A DNA stretch of 55,953 bases from a bacterium. GTDB taxonomy: Bacteria; Patescibacteriota; Patescibacteriia; Patescibacteriales; XYC2-FULL-47-12. The stretch is from positions 1 to 55,953 of the forward strand of contig JAUYLZ010000014.1 of NCBI GenBank assembly GCA_030698385.1. The letters run 5' to 3'. The notes below the pieces were generated by a model that was not told where the DNA came from, searched no databases, and was given only the letters and a program-made list of their open reading frames with translations. Positions 7,343-17,701 of this stretch are shown here, piece by piece. Each line of letters opens with the position of its first letter. The first letter of the stretch is position 1. Both the position numbers and the translations under genes were made by a program.

Positions 7343-8245
7343 CTACCTCCCCCTTAATGCCTTAACCCTTTCTTCCACCGGCGGGTGGGTCATAAACGCC
7401 TTGGCAAAAAATCCCGCTTTTCTTTGACCCTTGAATGGAGAGGCAATATACAAGTGCGCCGTGGCGCGATTGGCCGCCTCCAGCGGTTCTGGATCCTGAG
7501 AGATTTTTTCCAACGCGCGAGCCAGACCTTCCGGATAACGGGTCAATAGCGCGCCATCCGAGTCTGCCGCGAATTCTCTTTTGCGAGAAATGGCGAACTG
7601 CATCATGTAGGCAAATAGCGGCGCCAGAATTGACAGAATTATAGCGGCAATAATAATGATAATTTGGAATTGATTGTTATCCCGATTGTTGCGGCTGTTA
7701 TGCCCGCCCCAAAAAGTCCAGCGCCGAAACCAATCAGCTAGCAATACTACAACGCCTACCAATACGGTCACGACTGTCGCGAGCAATATATCACGATTGC
7801 CGATATGAGACAATTCGTGCGCGATTACGCCCTCAAGTTCGCTGCGGTCAAGCTTTTGCAAAAGTCCGGCGGTAACCGCGACAACCGCGTGTTGCGGATC
7901 GCGGCCGGTCGCAAAAGCATTCGGCGCCGTGTCGTTTATCAGATAAATTTTTGGCGTTGGCAGGCCGGCAGTTATGCAGAGGTTTTCAACTATTCGATAC
8001 AACTCTTTGTTATCTGCAAAATTCACCAGTTTGGCATCGCTCATAGCCAGCACAATTTTGTCGCTCCACCAGTAGCTGACAAAGCTCATCACCATGCTCA
8101 ATATAACGGCAAAATACAAAACGACCGAAGTATCCATTGCTTCGGAAAACACAAAGCCGACGACGATGATAAAGACAAAAAACATGGAGATTAAAAGCCA
8201 TGTTTTTCGCTTGTTTGAATCTGAATGCGTATATAATGACGGCAT
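7343..8245 (-). CDS. htpX: Membrane zinc metalloprotease HtpX
   Basis: An M48-family protease that degrades damaged membrane proteins. It has two N-terminal membrane segments (about 16-34 and 40-60), a catalytic H-E-L-S-H at 143-147, a second hydrophobic hairpin around 153-205 and the third zinc ligand in EFAADSDGA. The 300-residue length fits. The start lies two bases after the lemA stop, a gene pair common in bacteria. The C-terminal THPPVEERVKAL is typical of the family. Confidence 0.95.
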   Translation of the reverse strand: MPSLYTHSDSNKRKTWLLISMFFVFIIVVGFVFSEAMDTSVVLYFAVILSMVMSFVSYWWSDKIVLAMSDAKLVNFADNKELYRIVENLCITAGLPTPKIYLINDTAPNAFATGRDPQHAVVAVTAGLLQKLDRSELEGVIAHELSHIGNRDILLATVVTVLVGVVVLLADWFRRWTFWGGHNSRNNRDNNQFQIIIIIAAIILSILAPLFAYMMQFAISRKREFAADSDGALLTRYPEGLARALEKISQDPEPLEAANRATAHLYIASPFKGQRKAGFFAKAFMTHPPVEERVKALRGR

Positions 8246-8247
8246 AA

Positions 8248-8814
8248 CTAAAACTTAACCTTGACGTTCTCTCGCTCACCGGCGTTTTCAACTTCAAAAT
8301 AATCACGTGACTTAAAACCAAGCATATTGCCAATCATATTAGTCGGGAAAACTTCCAGCTTGGTATTGAAGTCGCGGACATTGGTATTGTAGAAACGCCG
8401 TGATGCCTGAATTTTGTTCTCCGTATCGGAAAGCTCTCGCTGCAACTCAAGAAAATTCTGATTCGCTTTTAAATCAGGGTAACTTTCCGATAAGGCAAAA
8501 ATTGATTTCAAAGTGGTTGAAAGCATATTTTCCGCCACCGCCTGTTCTTTGGCATTTCCCTGCTTTTGCTGCTGCATAGCCAGATTGCGCGCCTGAACTA
8601 CTTTTTCCAAAGTTGCGCTTTCATGCTTGGCATAGCCTTTGACGGTCTCAATTAAATTAGGAATCAGATCATAACGCCGCTTGAGCTGAACGTCAATATC
8701 GCTCCAAGCTTCATCAACCCTGTTTTTTAGACGGATTAAACCGTTGTAGAGAAGAATTAATGCCAGTGCTACCACCGCCATAACTCCAATGACTACCCAT
8801 AGTATGTTTGTCAT
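8248..8814 (-). CDS. lemA: LemA family membrane protein
   Basis: One N-terminal transmembrane segment (about 4-22) is followed by a helical-bundle domain. Family hallmarks seen: LKNRVDEAWSDIDVQLKRR, DLIPNLIETVKGY, and ENKIQASRRFYNTNVRDFN near the C-terminus. It has 188 residues. The molecular role is not settled, and it is regularly next to HtpX, as here. Confidence 0.93.
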   Translation of the reverse strand: MTNILWVVIGVMAVVALALILLYNGLIRLKNRVDEAWSDIDVQLKRRYDLIPNLIETVKGYAKHESATLEKVVQARNLAMQQQKQGNAKEQAVAENMLSTTLKSIFALSESYPDLKANQNFLELQRELSDTENKIQASRRFYNTNVRDFNTKLEVFPTNMIGNMLGFKSRDYFEVENAGERENVKVKF

Positions 8815-8855
8815 ATATTTATAAATTTTAATTAATTACTAATGAACTTATTTAA

Positions 8856-9200
8856 CTATAAAGATTTCAATTCAAGCAGTGATGTATATTGCCGATATGT
8901 ATCGGGGTTGTCTGCCACTCGTTTGAGAACTGCCAGCCGTATTTGTTCAAAAATTTTCTCGCCGCCAACTTCTTGCTTAATAGCTTCCAGCCCATGCTCG
9001 TATTCATCGGTAACCGCTCGTTCGTTTTCCAGCGGGTACTCCCCGCCTGAATCTTTAGCTTCCTCTAGCTCCTTATCTGACGATAACTTTCTTTCCATAG
9101 CGAGCAACAACCGCTCTTCGTAACGACTGACGAGCTCTGCCAACTCTGCAGATGACAAGTCCGGCGACGCCACATTGTTTGAATAATGTTCTATAGACAT
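8856..9200 (-). CDS. Hypothetical acidic helical protein
   Basis: This 114-residue, mainly helical, Glu-rich protein is not recognised. It has no membrane segment or Cys. It lies 41 bases upstream of lemA and 10 bases downstream of the GlyRS gene on the same strand, so it may share their transcript. No Shine-Dalgarno is visible. Confidence 0.6.
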   Translation of the reverse strand: MSIEHYSNNVASPDLSSAELAELVSRYEERLLLAMERKLSSDKELEEAKDSGGEYPLENERAVTDEYEHGLEAIKQEVGGEKIFEQIRLAVLKRVADNPDTYRQYTSLLELKSL

Positions 9201-9210
9201 ATTAGATAGA

Positions 9211-10542
9211 TTAGTAAGTAAATTTGTTATTAAAGTAACCGGGTAACTCCGTAATCGCCACCCGCTCCTGGCGCATCGTGTCGCGATCGCGCACCGTTAC
9301 CGCTTTATCCTCCAGACTCTCAAAATCAACGGTGACGCAATACGGCGTGCCGATTTCATCCTGGCGGCGATAGCGCTTGCCGATGCTCTGCGTTTCGTCA
9401 TACTCAACCATCCAGTTCTGCCGCAGCGTGCCAGCGATGTTTTTGGCTACGCCGGACAGCTCGTCTTTTTTGGAAAGCGGCAATACGGCGATTTTAACCG
9501 GCGCGACTTTTTTATCAAACTTTAAAACTACCCGCGTTTCAGTTTTGCCGTCAGCCGTAGGCGCGTCTTCTTCGCAATACGCCTCGCTAATTACCGCCAA
9601 AACTGTGCGATCCGTACCAAATGTCGGCTCAATTACGCGCGGAATATACTTCTCGCTTGTCTGCTGGTCAAAATAACGCAGGTCTTGTCCGGAGTGTTTT
9701 TGATGATTGCTTAAATCGTGATCAGTACGGTAAGCAATTGCCCACAATTCATCTTGTCCAAAAGGAAAATCATACTCCATATCAATGGTGCGTTTGGAGT
9801 AAAATGCCCTCTCTTCATCGGGAATTTCATGATTATGCATTTTTTGCTCATCTAGGCCGATTATTTTCATAAAACCGCGCATATAATCAACCCAGTTCTC
9901 AAAAATACCGTTCCAGTCACTGGTTGGAGAAATAAAATACTCAATTTCCATTTGTTCAAACTCCAGTGTTCGAAAAATAAAATTGCCGGTCGTTATCTCA
10001 TTTCGAAAAGCCTTCCCCATCTGTCCAATGCCAAAAGGCATTTTTTTGTTCATTGAATCCAGAACATTTTTGTAATTCACAAAAATTGTCTGAGCCGTTT
10101 CCGGACGTAAATAACTAACCAGTCCTTCTTCTGCCACCGGACCGATAGTTGTTTTAAACATTCCGGAAAAAAACTTTTCTTTGGTGAATTCACCGCCGCA
10201 ATCAGGACACTTGCTGGCATCGGCCAGCTTGTCGGGGCGAAAGCGATGATGGCATTTTTTACACTCAACCAACGGGTCTTTAAACTTTTCCGCGTGTCCG
10301 CTCGCCTCCCAAATCTTTGGGCTCATCAAAATTCCCCCGTCCAAACCGGTCATATCGTCTCTGCTCTGCACAAAATACTTCCACCAGAGATTTTTGATAT
10401 TATTTTTGATTTCCACGCCGCGCGGACCATAGTCATAACTATTAGCCAGACCGCCATAAATTTCACTCCCGGGAAAAATAAAACCGCGCCGCTTGCACAA
10501 GCTGACGATTTTTTCCATTTTACTATCATCTTTTTTATTCAT
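9211..10542 (-). CDS. glyQS: Glycyl-tRNA synthetase, single-chain class II
   Basis: Charges tRNA-Gly. This is the alpha2 (archaeal/eukaryotic/Gram-positive) type, not the alpha/beta enzyme. Seen: an N-terminal GFIFPGSEIYGG segment, a zinc knuckle C-x-x-C (KKCHHRF and KCPDCGGEF), motif 2 (FRNEITTGNFIFRTLEFEQ), motif 3 (GTDRTVLAVI) and a C-terminal HGTP anticodon-binding domain (about 345-443). The 443-residue length is typical. It lies 21 bases downstream of the Wzy/TPR gene on the same strand. Confidence 0.95.
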   Translation of the reverse strand: MNKKDDSKMEKIVSLCKRRGFIFPGSEIYGGLANSYDYGPRGVEIKNNIKNLWWKYFVQSRDDMTGLDGGILMSPKIWEASGHAEKFKDPLVECKKCHHRFRPDKLADASKCPDCGGEFTKEKFFSGMFKTTIGPVAEEGLVSYLRPETAQTIFVNYKNVLDSMNKKMPFGIGQMGKAFRNEITTGNFIFRTLEFEQMEIEYFISPTSDWNGIFENWVDYMRGFMKIIGLDEQKMHNHEIPDEERAFYSKRTIDMEYDFPFGQDELWAIAYRTDHDLSNHQKHSGQDLRYFDQQTSEKYIPRVIEPTFGTDRTVLAVISEAYCEEDAPTADGKTETRVVLKFDKKVAPVKIAVLPLSKKDELSGVAKNIAGTLRQNWMVEYDETQSIGKRYRRQDEIGTPYCVTVDFESLEDKAVTVRDRDTMRQERVAITELPGYFNNKFTY

Positions 10543-10563
10543 AAAAAAATATTACTAAATTAT

Positions 10564-12945
10564 TTACTCACCCTCCGGCTCATTGTCAACTATCTTTATA
10601 CCGACCACATTCGCGCTATTTTTTAATTCGGCGATTGTTTTTTTCACGCCGTCGTTATCAGGGTTAAGCGTTAATACTTTTTCAAACTGTTCAATTGCCA
10701 AACCAATCTGGCCCTGTTTCTGATATGCCAAGCCTAAACTATATAAAGCATTAGCATAATCCGGCTTTATTTGCAATACTTCTTCAAAACGTTCAACAGC
10801 TTTGTCATACTTCTTTTGATTATAATACAAACGACCAGCTTCGTAAATAAGCTCTGAAATTGACTGCTTGATATTAACCTCTTCAAGCATTACCAGCGCT
10901 TTGTCTACTTGGCCCAAAATTTCGTACTCTTTGGCTAAACCAACATAGGCTTCATAGTAATTACGCTTATTTTGAATAGACAGCAGATATGAATTAACCG
11001 CGTCATTGGTCTGATGGCGCGCGGAATACAGCTTTCCCAGTTCGGTCAAAAGCACGGGATTGGTCGGCTCCAGAGCAGACGCACGGTCAAAATAGTTGAT
11101 GCCATGCTCAAGTGAGCCGTAAGTTATCGACTTAATATCGCGATAAATCGCCGCCAATGTCTCCCAGGTCACAACCGAATTCGGCGCCGTTACCGTTGCT
11201 TTTTCAGCCGCTTTGATGGCCAGCTCAATATTGACCTGCAGTTCTTTTTTCTTTTCTTCAGTTATCAAATCTTTGTTCACGTCCACCGGCAAGCTCAGAA
11301 GATCAATTGAGTCACGCACTTCATTGACATAATCTTTCGCCAAGGCAATGCTGTAATGATAGCGGTTTGGATTCAATCTGGCGGCGGCTAACAAATACAC
11401 TCGGTCGCCAGTAAGACGAAAGTTATTATAATCCACGTCAGCCAAAAAATACTTTGCCTGCAAAAAATTAAAATATATAAATGCCAAAATAAAAATAACC
11501 GTAATGCTGCGTAAAATTGAAAATAGCTGTCTATGGCTCACCGCGCTAATCGCTATATCGGCAAATATCCGCGGAAAAGTATAACGCCAGGAAAGCATTG
11601 CCATGGCGATAAAAAACCAATACATGAACAATACTGATATATTTATCTGATAAAGAATCTGCGCGGCAAACATGGACAAAGCGGCAAACGAAAAAGAAAA
11701 CGCCAGATAACTCTCTTCCTTGGCGGAACGAAACATGTTTTTCAAAAAAACAAAACTGATAAAGAAAAATACTCCGACTACCGCTAAATAGCTAAGAACG
11801 CCAAAAAAGCCGACTGACGTTACCATCTCCATAATGTAGGTCGGCGCTTTATCAAAACGCAGCTGCCAAAACTGGCCGTTGTTTAGGCTCTCCGGCCGAT
11901 ACAGAGAATAGGTATAAGCATATGTCCCCGGTCCGGCGCCGAACAAAAATTCGTTTTTGAAACCCTGCCAAGCGATCTCACGCCCTTCAGATACTGGCAC
12001 TACAACATCTTGCGGCAAACTTACGTTAAAAAAATCTTGAAGTTGGTTCTGAAAACCGCTGTTACTGAACAAAATTAACAAACAAACAATGAACAAGATC
12101 AAAGCCGGAGTAATATTAATATCAATGACTGAGGTCTTTTGCTCGCGATTCGTGTAGGCAATATAAAGAGCAAAAATAAATATAACGCCTGAACCTAATA
12201 ACAAAACCAGCCAAGCGCTAGAAAAATTTATAAGTATTAAACAAAAAAAACTAGTAATTAATATGATGTAGTACTTTATAGTCAAGCTAAGCTTTTTTTG
12301 GTAAGACTCGGATTGGTACGAATATAAAGCAATAACAAAAACCATAATCGCCGCGGCGAACATGCTAAATACCTGCGTGGACGCGCCCAAAAAATAAAAG
12401 GCGTTTGACTGAACTAAATTAAACTGGGCGATCAGCGGCAGACGAGCCAAAACGCCGGTGATTGAAGACAAACTCACAACTAAGACAATAATTATGGAGT
12501 ATAAAAAAGTATTAAAAAAGGCCGGCAAATCTTCTTTTTCAGCCGTATTAATAAACAAAAAATAAAACAAAGCAAAAGAAAGGACTGAAAACTGCGAGTC
12601 GGAAAATGCTCCGTAGTACCCAAACCAAGAACTAAATATATCCACGCTGAGTAATGAAGACATGCTCCATACCGCCAAAAAAATTAAAATCGGCACGTCC
12701 AGCGGCGTGCGTTTATAGATAATTTTTTTCTCAATAAAAATAGTTTTCAAAGACCAAAAAATTACCGCTAATCCGGTCAGAAACCAAAGCATAATTTGCT
12801 TGTTAAACTCAAATATTTCAAAGGTAAACGGCAAAAAAAACACGGGGATTAAAAAAACCTCGCATTTTAAAATAAATATTATTAATGATTTCAAAAAATG
12901 ACGCTCCTCTAGTACCGGTTTAGTAATCGTATTTTTTTTCTCCAT
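10564..12945 (-). CDS. O-antigen-ligase-like membrane protein with C-terminal TPRs
   Basis: The N-terminal 480 or so residues hold about twelve hydrophobic segments with a large outer loop containing GREIAWQGFKNEFLFGAGPG, the usual Wzy_C ligase/polymerase position. The C-terminal 250 residues are cytoplasmic or periplasmic TPRs, for example YDKAVERFEEVLQIKPDYAN and IGLAIEQFEKVLTLNPDNDG. Proteins of this layout link or polymerise surface glycans, or glycosylate proteins. The substrate is unknown. A second, TPR-less relative is at 32504-33856. The 793-residue length is normal for the fused form. Confidence 0.85.
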   Translation of the reverse strand: MEKKNTITKPVLEERHFLKSLIIFILKCEVFLIPVFFLPFTFEIFEFNKQIMLWFLTGLAVIFWSLKTIFIEKKIIYKRTPLDVPILIFLAVWSMSSLLSVDIFSSWFGYYGAFSDSQFSVLSFALFYFLFINTAEKEDLPAFFNTFLYSIIIVLVVSLSSITGVLARLPLIAQFNLVQSNAFYFLGASTQVFSMFAAAIMVFVIALYSYQSESYQKKLSLTIKYYIILITSFFCLILINFSSAWLVLLLGSGVIFIFALYIAYTNREQKTSVIDINITPALILFIVCLLILFSNSGFQNQLQDFFNVSLPQDVVVPVSEGREIAWQGFKNEFLFGAGPGTYAYTYSLYRPESLNNGQFWQLRFDKAPTYIMEMVTSVGFFGVLSYLAVVGVFFFISFVFLKNMFRSAKEESYLAFSFSFAALSMFAAQILYQINISVLFMYWFFIAMAMLSWRYTFPRIFADIAISAVSHRQLFSILRSITVIFILAFIYFNFLQAKYFLADVDYNNFRLTGDRVYLLAAARLNPNRYHYSIALAKDYVNEVRDSIDLLSLPVDVNKDLITEEKKKELQVNIELAIKAAEKATVTAPNSVVTWETLAAIYRDIKSITYGSLEHGINYFDRASALEPTNPVLLTELGKLYSARHQTNDAVNSYLLSIQNKRNYYEAYVGLAKEYEILGQVDKALVMLEEVNIKQSISELIYEAGRLYYNQKKYDKAVERFEEVLQIKPDYANALYSLGLAYQKQGQIGLAIEQFEKVLTLNPDNDGVKKTIAELKNSANVVGIKIVDNEPEGE

Positions 12946-12963
12946 AAGCCATATCTAGTAAAC

Positions 12964-14019
12964 TTACGCGTGAGCGTGATTATTTTTTGTCTTGATCCAG
13001 TCTTTAAATATCACTGAAGCCGCTGTCGCCACCGGTATGGACAAAAGACCGCCAACCACACCGCCCAAACTCAATCCGGCCATCAGCACAGCGATGCTGA
13101 CAATCGGATTCAAGCCGACAGCGCGTTGCATTATTTTTGGAACCAATATATTTCCCTCCACCTGCTGAATAATAATGTAGAGAACAATAACCAGCAGAGC
13201 TAAAAACGGCGAAATTGTGAATGCTAATAACACCGCCGGCACACTGCTCAAGGTTGGTCCCAGATACGGAATAAACTCAAAAATTCCGGCAATTAAACCC
13301 AGTACCAAAGCATACTCGCGCATCGGCTCAATAAAAAGCAGTCCCAGCCAGGTAAAAAAACCAACCAAAAACATCAGTATTAACTGCCCGCGCATCCAGT
13401 ATCCGACCTGACGCTGCATACGATTAATCAACTGCATTACATATGTCTGATCTTTGGGCGGAGCAATAGACCAAACAACTTTTTTCATAGCGTCTTCTTC
13501 AACAACCATATAAAAAGTAATCACCAAAACCAAGAAAAAAGATACAATACCGCCAAATATGCCGCTAACGGTTGAAAAAATGCCGCCGGCGGCTCGGGTA
13601 AGATTCTGCTCCAAACCGCCGACGCTTTCTTTAATTCTATCCAAAAGTCCGTGTTGCACCGTGTACTCACGAACTGTTTCGTAGCTGACCGTTAATTTCT
13701 CTACATAATAAGGGAAGTCGTGACTTAGGTCATTAAACTGCTTAATAATTGGCGGCACTATCAACAATACAGCTCCGGCAATAATAGCCGCGACCAAGAT
13801 ATAAATTACCATTACGCCGATAGCGCGTGGAATTCTCAAACGTTGCAACATATCAACCCAGGGATCAATCGCGGCTGAAAAAATCAGTGACACGAACAAA
13901 AGCACTAAAATATCTCTAATTAAATACGCAAAGTAAAGGCAGATAATTACTAAAAAAAATTTCACAATTGATCCCGCTGAAATATTAACTCGATAGCTTG
14001 AGTTTATCGGCAATGGCAT
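12964..14019 (-). CDS. AI-2E family transporter-like permease
   Basis: This polytopic membrane protein of 351 residues belongs to the family named after the E. coli AI-2 exporter but including Na+/H+ antiporters and many uncharacterised members. It has N-terminal hydrophobic hairpins, a long hydrophilic stretch (about 85-145) and C-terminal helices containing EFIPYLGPTLSSVPAVLLAF and the EGNILVPKIMQRAVGLNP segment that is typical of the family. The true substrate cannot be read from the sequence. It follows the groEL terminator and precedes the Wzy/TPR gene by 18 bases. Confidence 0.88.
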   Translation of the reverse strand: MPLPINSSYRVNISAGSIVKFFLVIICLYFAYLIRDILVLLFVSLIFSAAIDPWVDMLQRLRIPRAIGVMVIYILVAAIIAGAVLLIVPPIIKQFNDLSHDFPYYVEKLTVSYETVREYTVQHGLLDRIKESVGGLEQNLTRAAGGIFSTVSGIFGGIVSFFLVLVITFYMVVEEDAMKKVVWSIAPPKDQTYVMQLINRMQRQVGYWMRGQLILMFLVGFFTWLGLLFIEPMREYALVLGLIAGIFEFIPYLGPTLSSVPAVLLAFTISPFLALLVIVLYIIIQQVEGNILVPKIMQRAVGLNPIVSIAVLMAGLSLGGVVGGLLSIPVATAASVIFKDWIKTKNNHAHA

Positions 14020-14126
14020 ACATTTAAATAAAGCTGTATTTTTACCAGCTTATTAGATTATAGTGTAATTATAAAAAAAATATGGATATTTGGCAAATAT
14101 AATTTCAAAAAACCGCCTATTTAAAA

Positions 14127-14160
14127 ATAAAAAACAGGCCTCTTCTAAAAGACCTGCTTT
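14127..14160 (-). terminator. Intrinsic terminator after groEL
   Basis: CAGGTCTT pairs with AAGAGGCCTG (two-base bulge) around a short loop, with T-rich sequence following on the - strand and A-rich sequence on the other side. Confidence 0.6.
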
Positions 14161-14208
14161 TTTTCAATTTATGACTATTCGTTTTCAAGGCGTGTGTATG
14201 CGTGACGT

Positions 14209-15891
<1,683 letters not shown>

Positions 15892-15916
15892 TTAATTTGT
15901 ATTTTTTTATATAATC

Positions 15917-15948
15917 CAAATCTATCCCGAGTACTCGGGATAGATTTG
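15917..15948. repeat. 32-bp perfect palindrome between groES and groEL
   Basis: The centre is CCCGAGTACTCGGG and the arms extend to CAAATC...GATTTG without a mismatch. In the mRNA it gives a 14- to 16-bp hairpin with no T run after it, so it is more likely a processing, stability or attenuation element, or a mobile palindrome, than a terminator. Confidence 0.8.
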
Positions 15949-15957
15949 AATTATAAC

Positions 15958-16248
15958 TTATTCAATAATGCCGATGATATCGCTTTCACTTAAAACCAAT
16001 AATTCTTCGCTATCAATTTTAAACTCATCCGGGCTGTATTTTTTGAAAAGCACTTTGTTTCCAACTGCGACATTCATTTCCGCGCGCTGGCCATTTTCCA
16101 TAATTTTACCGGGACCAACCGCTACAACCTCGCCCTGTTCCGGACGCTCTTTATCAGCGGTGTCCGGCAAAACAATGCCTGACTTAGTTACTTCTTCCCT
16201 AGAAATTGGTTTGACGATAACTTTATCGCCGAGTGGTTTTACCTTCAT
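15958..16248 (-). CDS. groS: Co-chaperonin GroES
   Basis: The heptameric lid of the GroEL chamber. The 96 residues show the family's opening (VKPLGDKVIVKPI), a mobile loop around residues 18-34 (EVTKSGIVLPD) and the KVLFKKYSPDE region. It is the first gene of the operon and lies downstream of a CIRCE-like operator. Confidence 0.97.
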   Translation of the reverse strand: MKVKPLGDKVIVKPISREEVTKSGIVLPDTADKERPEQGEVVAVGPGKIMENGQRAEMNVAVGNKVLFKKYSPDEFKIDSEELLVLSESDIIGIIE

Positions 16249-16271
16249 ATTTTTTTACTTTAATTAAATAA

Positions 16272-16298
16272 TTAGCAATGTATATGACAGAGTGCTAA
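16272..16298 (-). promoter_or_regulatory. CIRCE-like HrcA operator
   Basis: On the - strand TTAGCACTC, nine bases, CATTGCTAA. The left half is a perfect CIRCE half-site and the right half matches seven of nine positions of GAGTGCTAA. It sits 24-50 bases before the groES start, the usual place. It implies repression by an HrcA protein, whose gene is not in this window. Confidence 0.8.
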
Positions 16299-16335
16299 CT
16301 CTACTCATCAATACATTTTATATAATCCAAAAAAA

Positions 16336-16364
16336 TTGTCAAGTCTAACAGTATTTGTTATTAT
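16336..16364 (+). promoter_or_regulatory. Promoter of galT, overlapping the groES -35 box
   Basis: TTGTCA (16336-16341), 17 bases, TATTAT (16359-16364), giving a leader of about 15 nt. The same bases read on the other strand contain TTGACA (16342-16337), the likely -35 of groES, so the two divergent promoters share a -35 region. The groES -10 is less clear: the best box is TATAAA at only 14 bases. Confidence 0.5.
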
Positions 16365-16385
16365 TAAACTAAGATTAACTAATTT

Positions 16386-17321
16386 ATGACCTACAATATG
16401 AGATCGGAATTTCGCAAAGATTACTTGCTTAATAAATACGTCATCATCACTCCCGGACGCGCTCAACGGCCGCGCGATATTTCCGAACAAACAGTTCTGC
16501 ATCGCTATCAAGAGTGCGTTTTTTGTCCAAAAAATATTGAAAAAAAATTAATCTTAGACAAAATCGGCGATGATAAAAGTTGGCAGGTTTTATCAATAAA
16601 AAATAAATTCCCAGCCGTGACTTTAAAAAACCAAAAAGCCTTTGGCTTGCAGGAAGTGATAGTTGAGACTCCAAAACATGGCGTTGATCTAGGAGAGCTT
16701 TCACCAGGTGAAATTAAAAAGGTGCTGGAAATGTTCAAAAAAAGAACAAGCGATATTTCAAAAAATAAAAAACTTGACTATATTTTAGTTTTTAAAAATA
16801 ATGGTTCCAAAGCGGGCGCTTCAATCACTCACTCTCACTCGCAGATATTTGCCACTGACATAATTCCGCCGGATGTTCAGGAAGAAATCTCCGCGGCGGA
16901 AAATTATTTTACCAAACACAAAAGCAACGCCTACGCTGATATTATCAAAAAAGAAATTAAAAGCAAGCGAAAAATTTATAATAACAAACTTATTGCCGCC
17001 TTTTGCCCTTACGCCTCTGCCTACCATTATGAAGCCTGGATTTTGCCTAAACGCCCAGCTGATAATATTACTGCGCTTAATGATCAAGAACTTACAGCCA
17101 TTGCCAAAGTTCTGAAACAAATTCTAATGAAACTGCATGCGTTGGGTATTTCCTACAATTTCTTTATGCATCAGGTGATATCCAATCCTAATCAATATTT
17201 TTATATAAAAATCCAACCGCGCGACAGCGTCTGGGCCGGAGTGGAACTCGGCAGCGGCATTGTGATAAATTCCGTTGCGCCCGAAGCGGCGGCGAAATTT
17301 TACCGAAAAATAGTTAAATAG
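16386..17321 (+). CDS. galT: Galactose-1-phosphate uridylyltransferase-like HIT-fold protein
   Basis: The family exchanges UMP between UDP-glucose and galactose 1-phosphate in the Leloir pathway. Seen: an N-terminal RPRD segment, a zinc-type C-x-x-C (C44, C47), N-N-G-S-K-A-G-A-S-I-T-H-S-H-S-Q with the active-site His at 151, and a CPYASAYHYEAWILPKR segment. Classical GalT has H-P-H; here the middle residue is Ser, as in GalT-like nucleotidyltransferases and Ap4A or ADP-sugar phosphorylases, so the exact substrate is open. An alternative ATG lies four codons in. No galK or galE is nearby. Confidence 0.8.
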   Translation: MTYNMRSEFRKDYLLNKYVIITPGRAQRPRDISEQTVLHRYQECVFCPKNIEKKLILDKIGDDKSWQVLSIKNKFPAVTLKNQKAFGLQEVIVETPKHGVDLGELSPGEIKKVLEMFKKRTSDISKNKKLDYILVFKNNGSKAGASITHSHSQIFATDIIPPDVQEEISAAENYFTKHKSNAYADIIKKEIKSKRKIYNNKLIAAFCPYASAYHYEAWILPKRPADNITALNDQELTAIAKVLKQILMKLHALGISYNFFMHQVISNPNQYFYIKIQPRDSVWAGVELGSGIVINSVAPEAAAKFYRKIVK

Positions 17322-17337
17322 GGTTTAATAGACAAAA

Positions 17338-17367
17338 AGAAGGCGGCCAAACGTTTGGCCGCCTTCT
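17338..17367. terminator. Terminator-like perfect palindrome after galT
   Basis: A 30-bp palindrome with the core GGCGGCCAAACGTTTGGCCG, followed by A7 on the + strand and so by T on the - strand. It is the first of three consecutive hairpins. Confidence 0.6.
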
Positions 17368-17383
17368 AAAAAAATATTCAAGA

Positions 17384-17407
17384 AGGCGAGGTTTGCAAAC
17401 CTCGCCT
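17384..17407. repeat. 24-bp perfect palindrome
   Basis: Arms AGGCGAGGTTTG and CAAACCTCGCCT. It is the second of three hairpins in the galT to 17477 gap. Confidence 0.6.
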
Positions 17408-17422
17408 AAATTTTAAAAAAAA

Positions 17423-17444
17423 CCTCGTTCAAAAATAAACGAGG
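17423..17444 (-). terminator. Hairpin, probable terminator of the 17477-18660 operon
   Basis: CCTCGTT and AACGAGG form a 7-bp stem around an A-rich loop, followed on the - strand by a T run. Confidence 0.6.
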
Positions 17445-17476
17445 CTAAACAACAAAATAATCTCCTTCATTATTTG

Positions 17477-17701
17477 CTATTTGGTTTTAATAAAAAAGCA
17501 ATAATACCAGCAATACCCCAGCCAGATGAACGGATTAATAATAGTCATCGGAACACTCTCCAGGTAGGAACAAAAGAAAACTTCTGTTACCATGGCTCCG
17601 ATAACAATCAACACCATTCTGACTAACATTCTAACCGTTTGTTTATCCGCTTGTTGCTCCCATTCATCCATTTGTTGCTCCCATTCATCCTTGAATTTCA
17701 T
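17477..17701 (-). CDS. Small membrane protein, 74 residues
   Basis: Not recognised. The N-terminus carries a short tandem repeat (DEWEQQ twice) forming a charged helix, followed by two hydrophobic segments (about 28-46 and 53-70) rich in aromatics and Cys. A GGAG site lies just before the ATG. The gene starts inside the end of the 17685-18059 gene (17-bp overlap), so translation is probably coupled. It is the third gene of a three-gene membrane operon. Confidence 0.7.
   Translation of the reverse strand: MKFKDEWEQQMDEWEQQADKQTVRMLVRMVLIVIGAMVTEVFFCSYLESVPMTIINPFIWLGYCWYYCFFIKTK

Noticed and set aside
8010..8333. 107-residue frame across the htpX/lemA junction
   Set aside because: Same strand, different frame, overlaps two certain genes; a shadow frame.
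12946..12963. CRISPR array or insertion sequence anywhere in the window
   Set aside because: No regularly spaced repeats, cas genes, transposase or integrase were found on reading through; this short gap is given only as a placeholder location.
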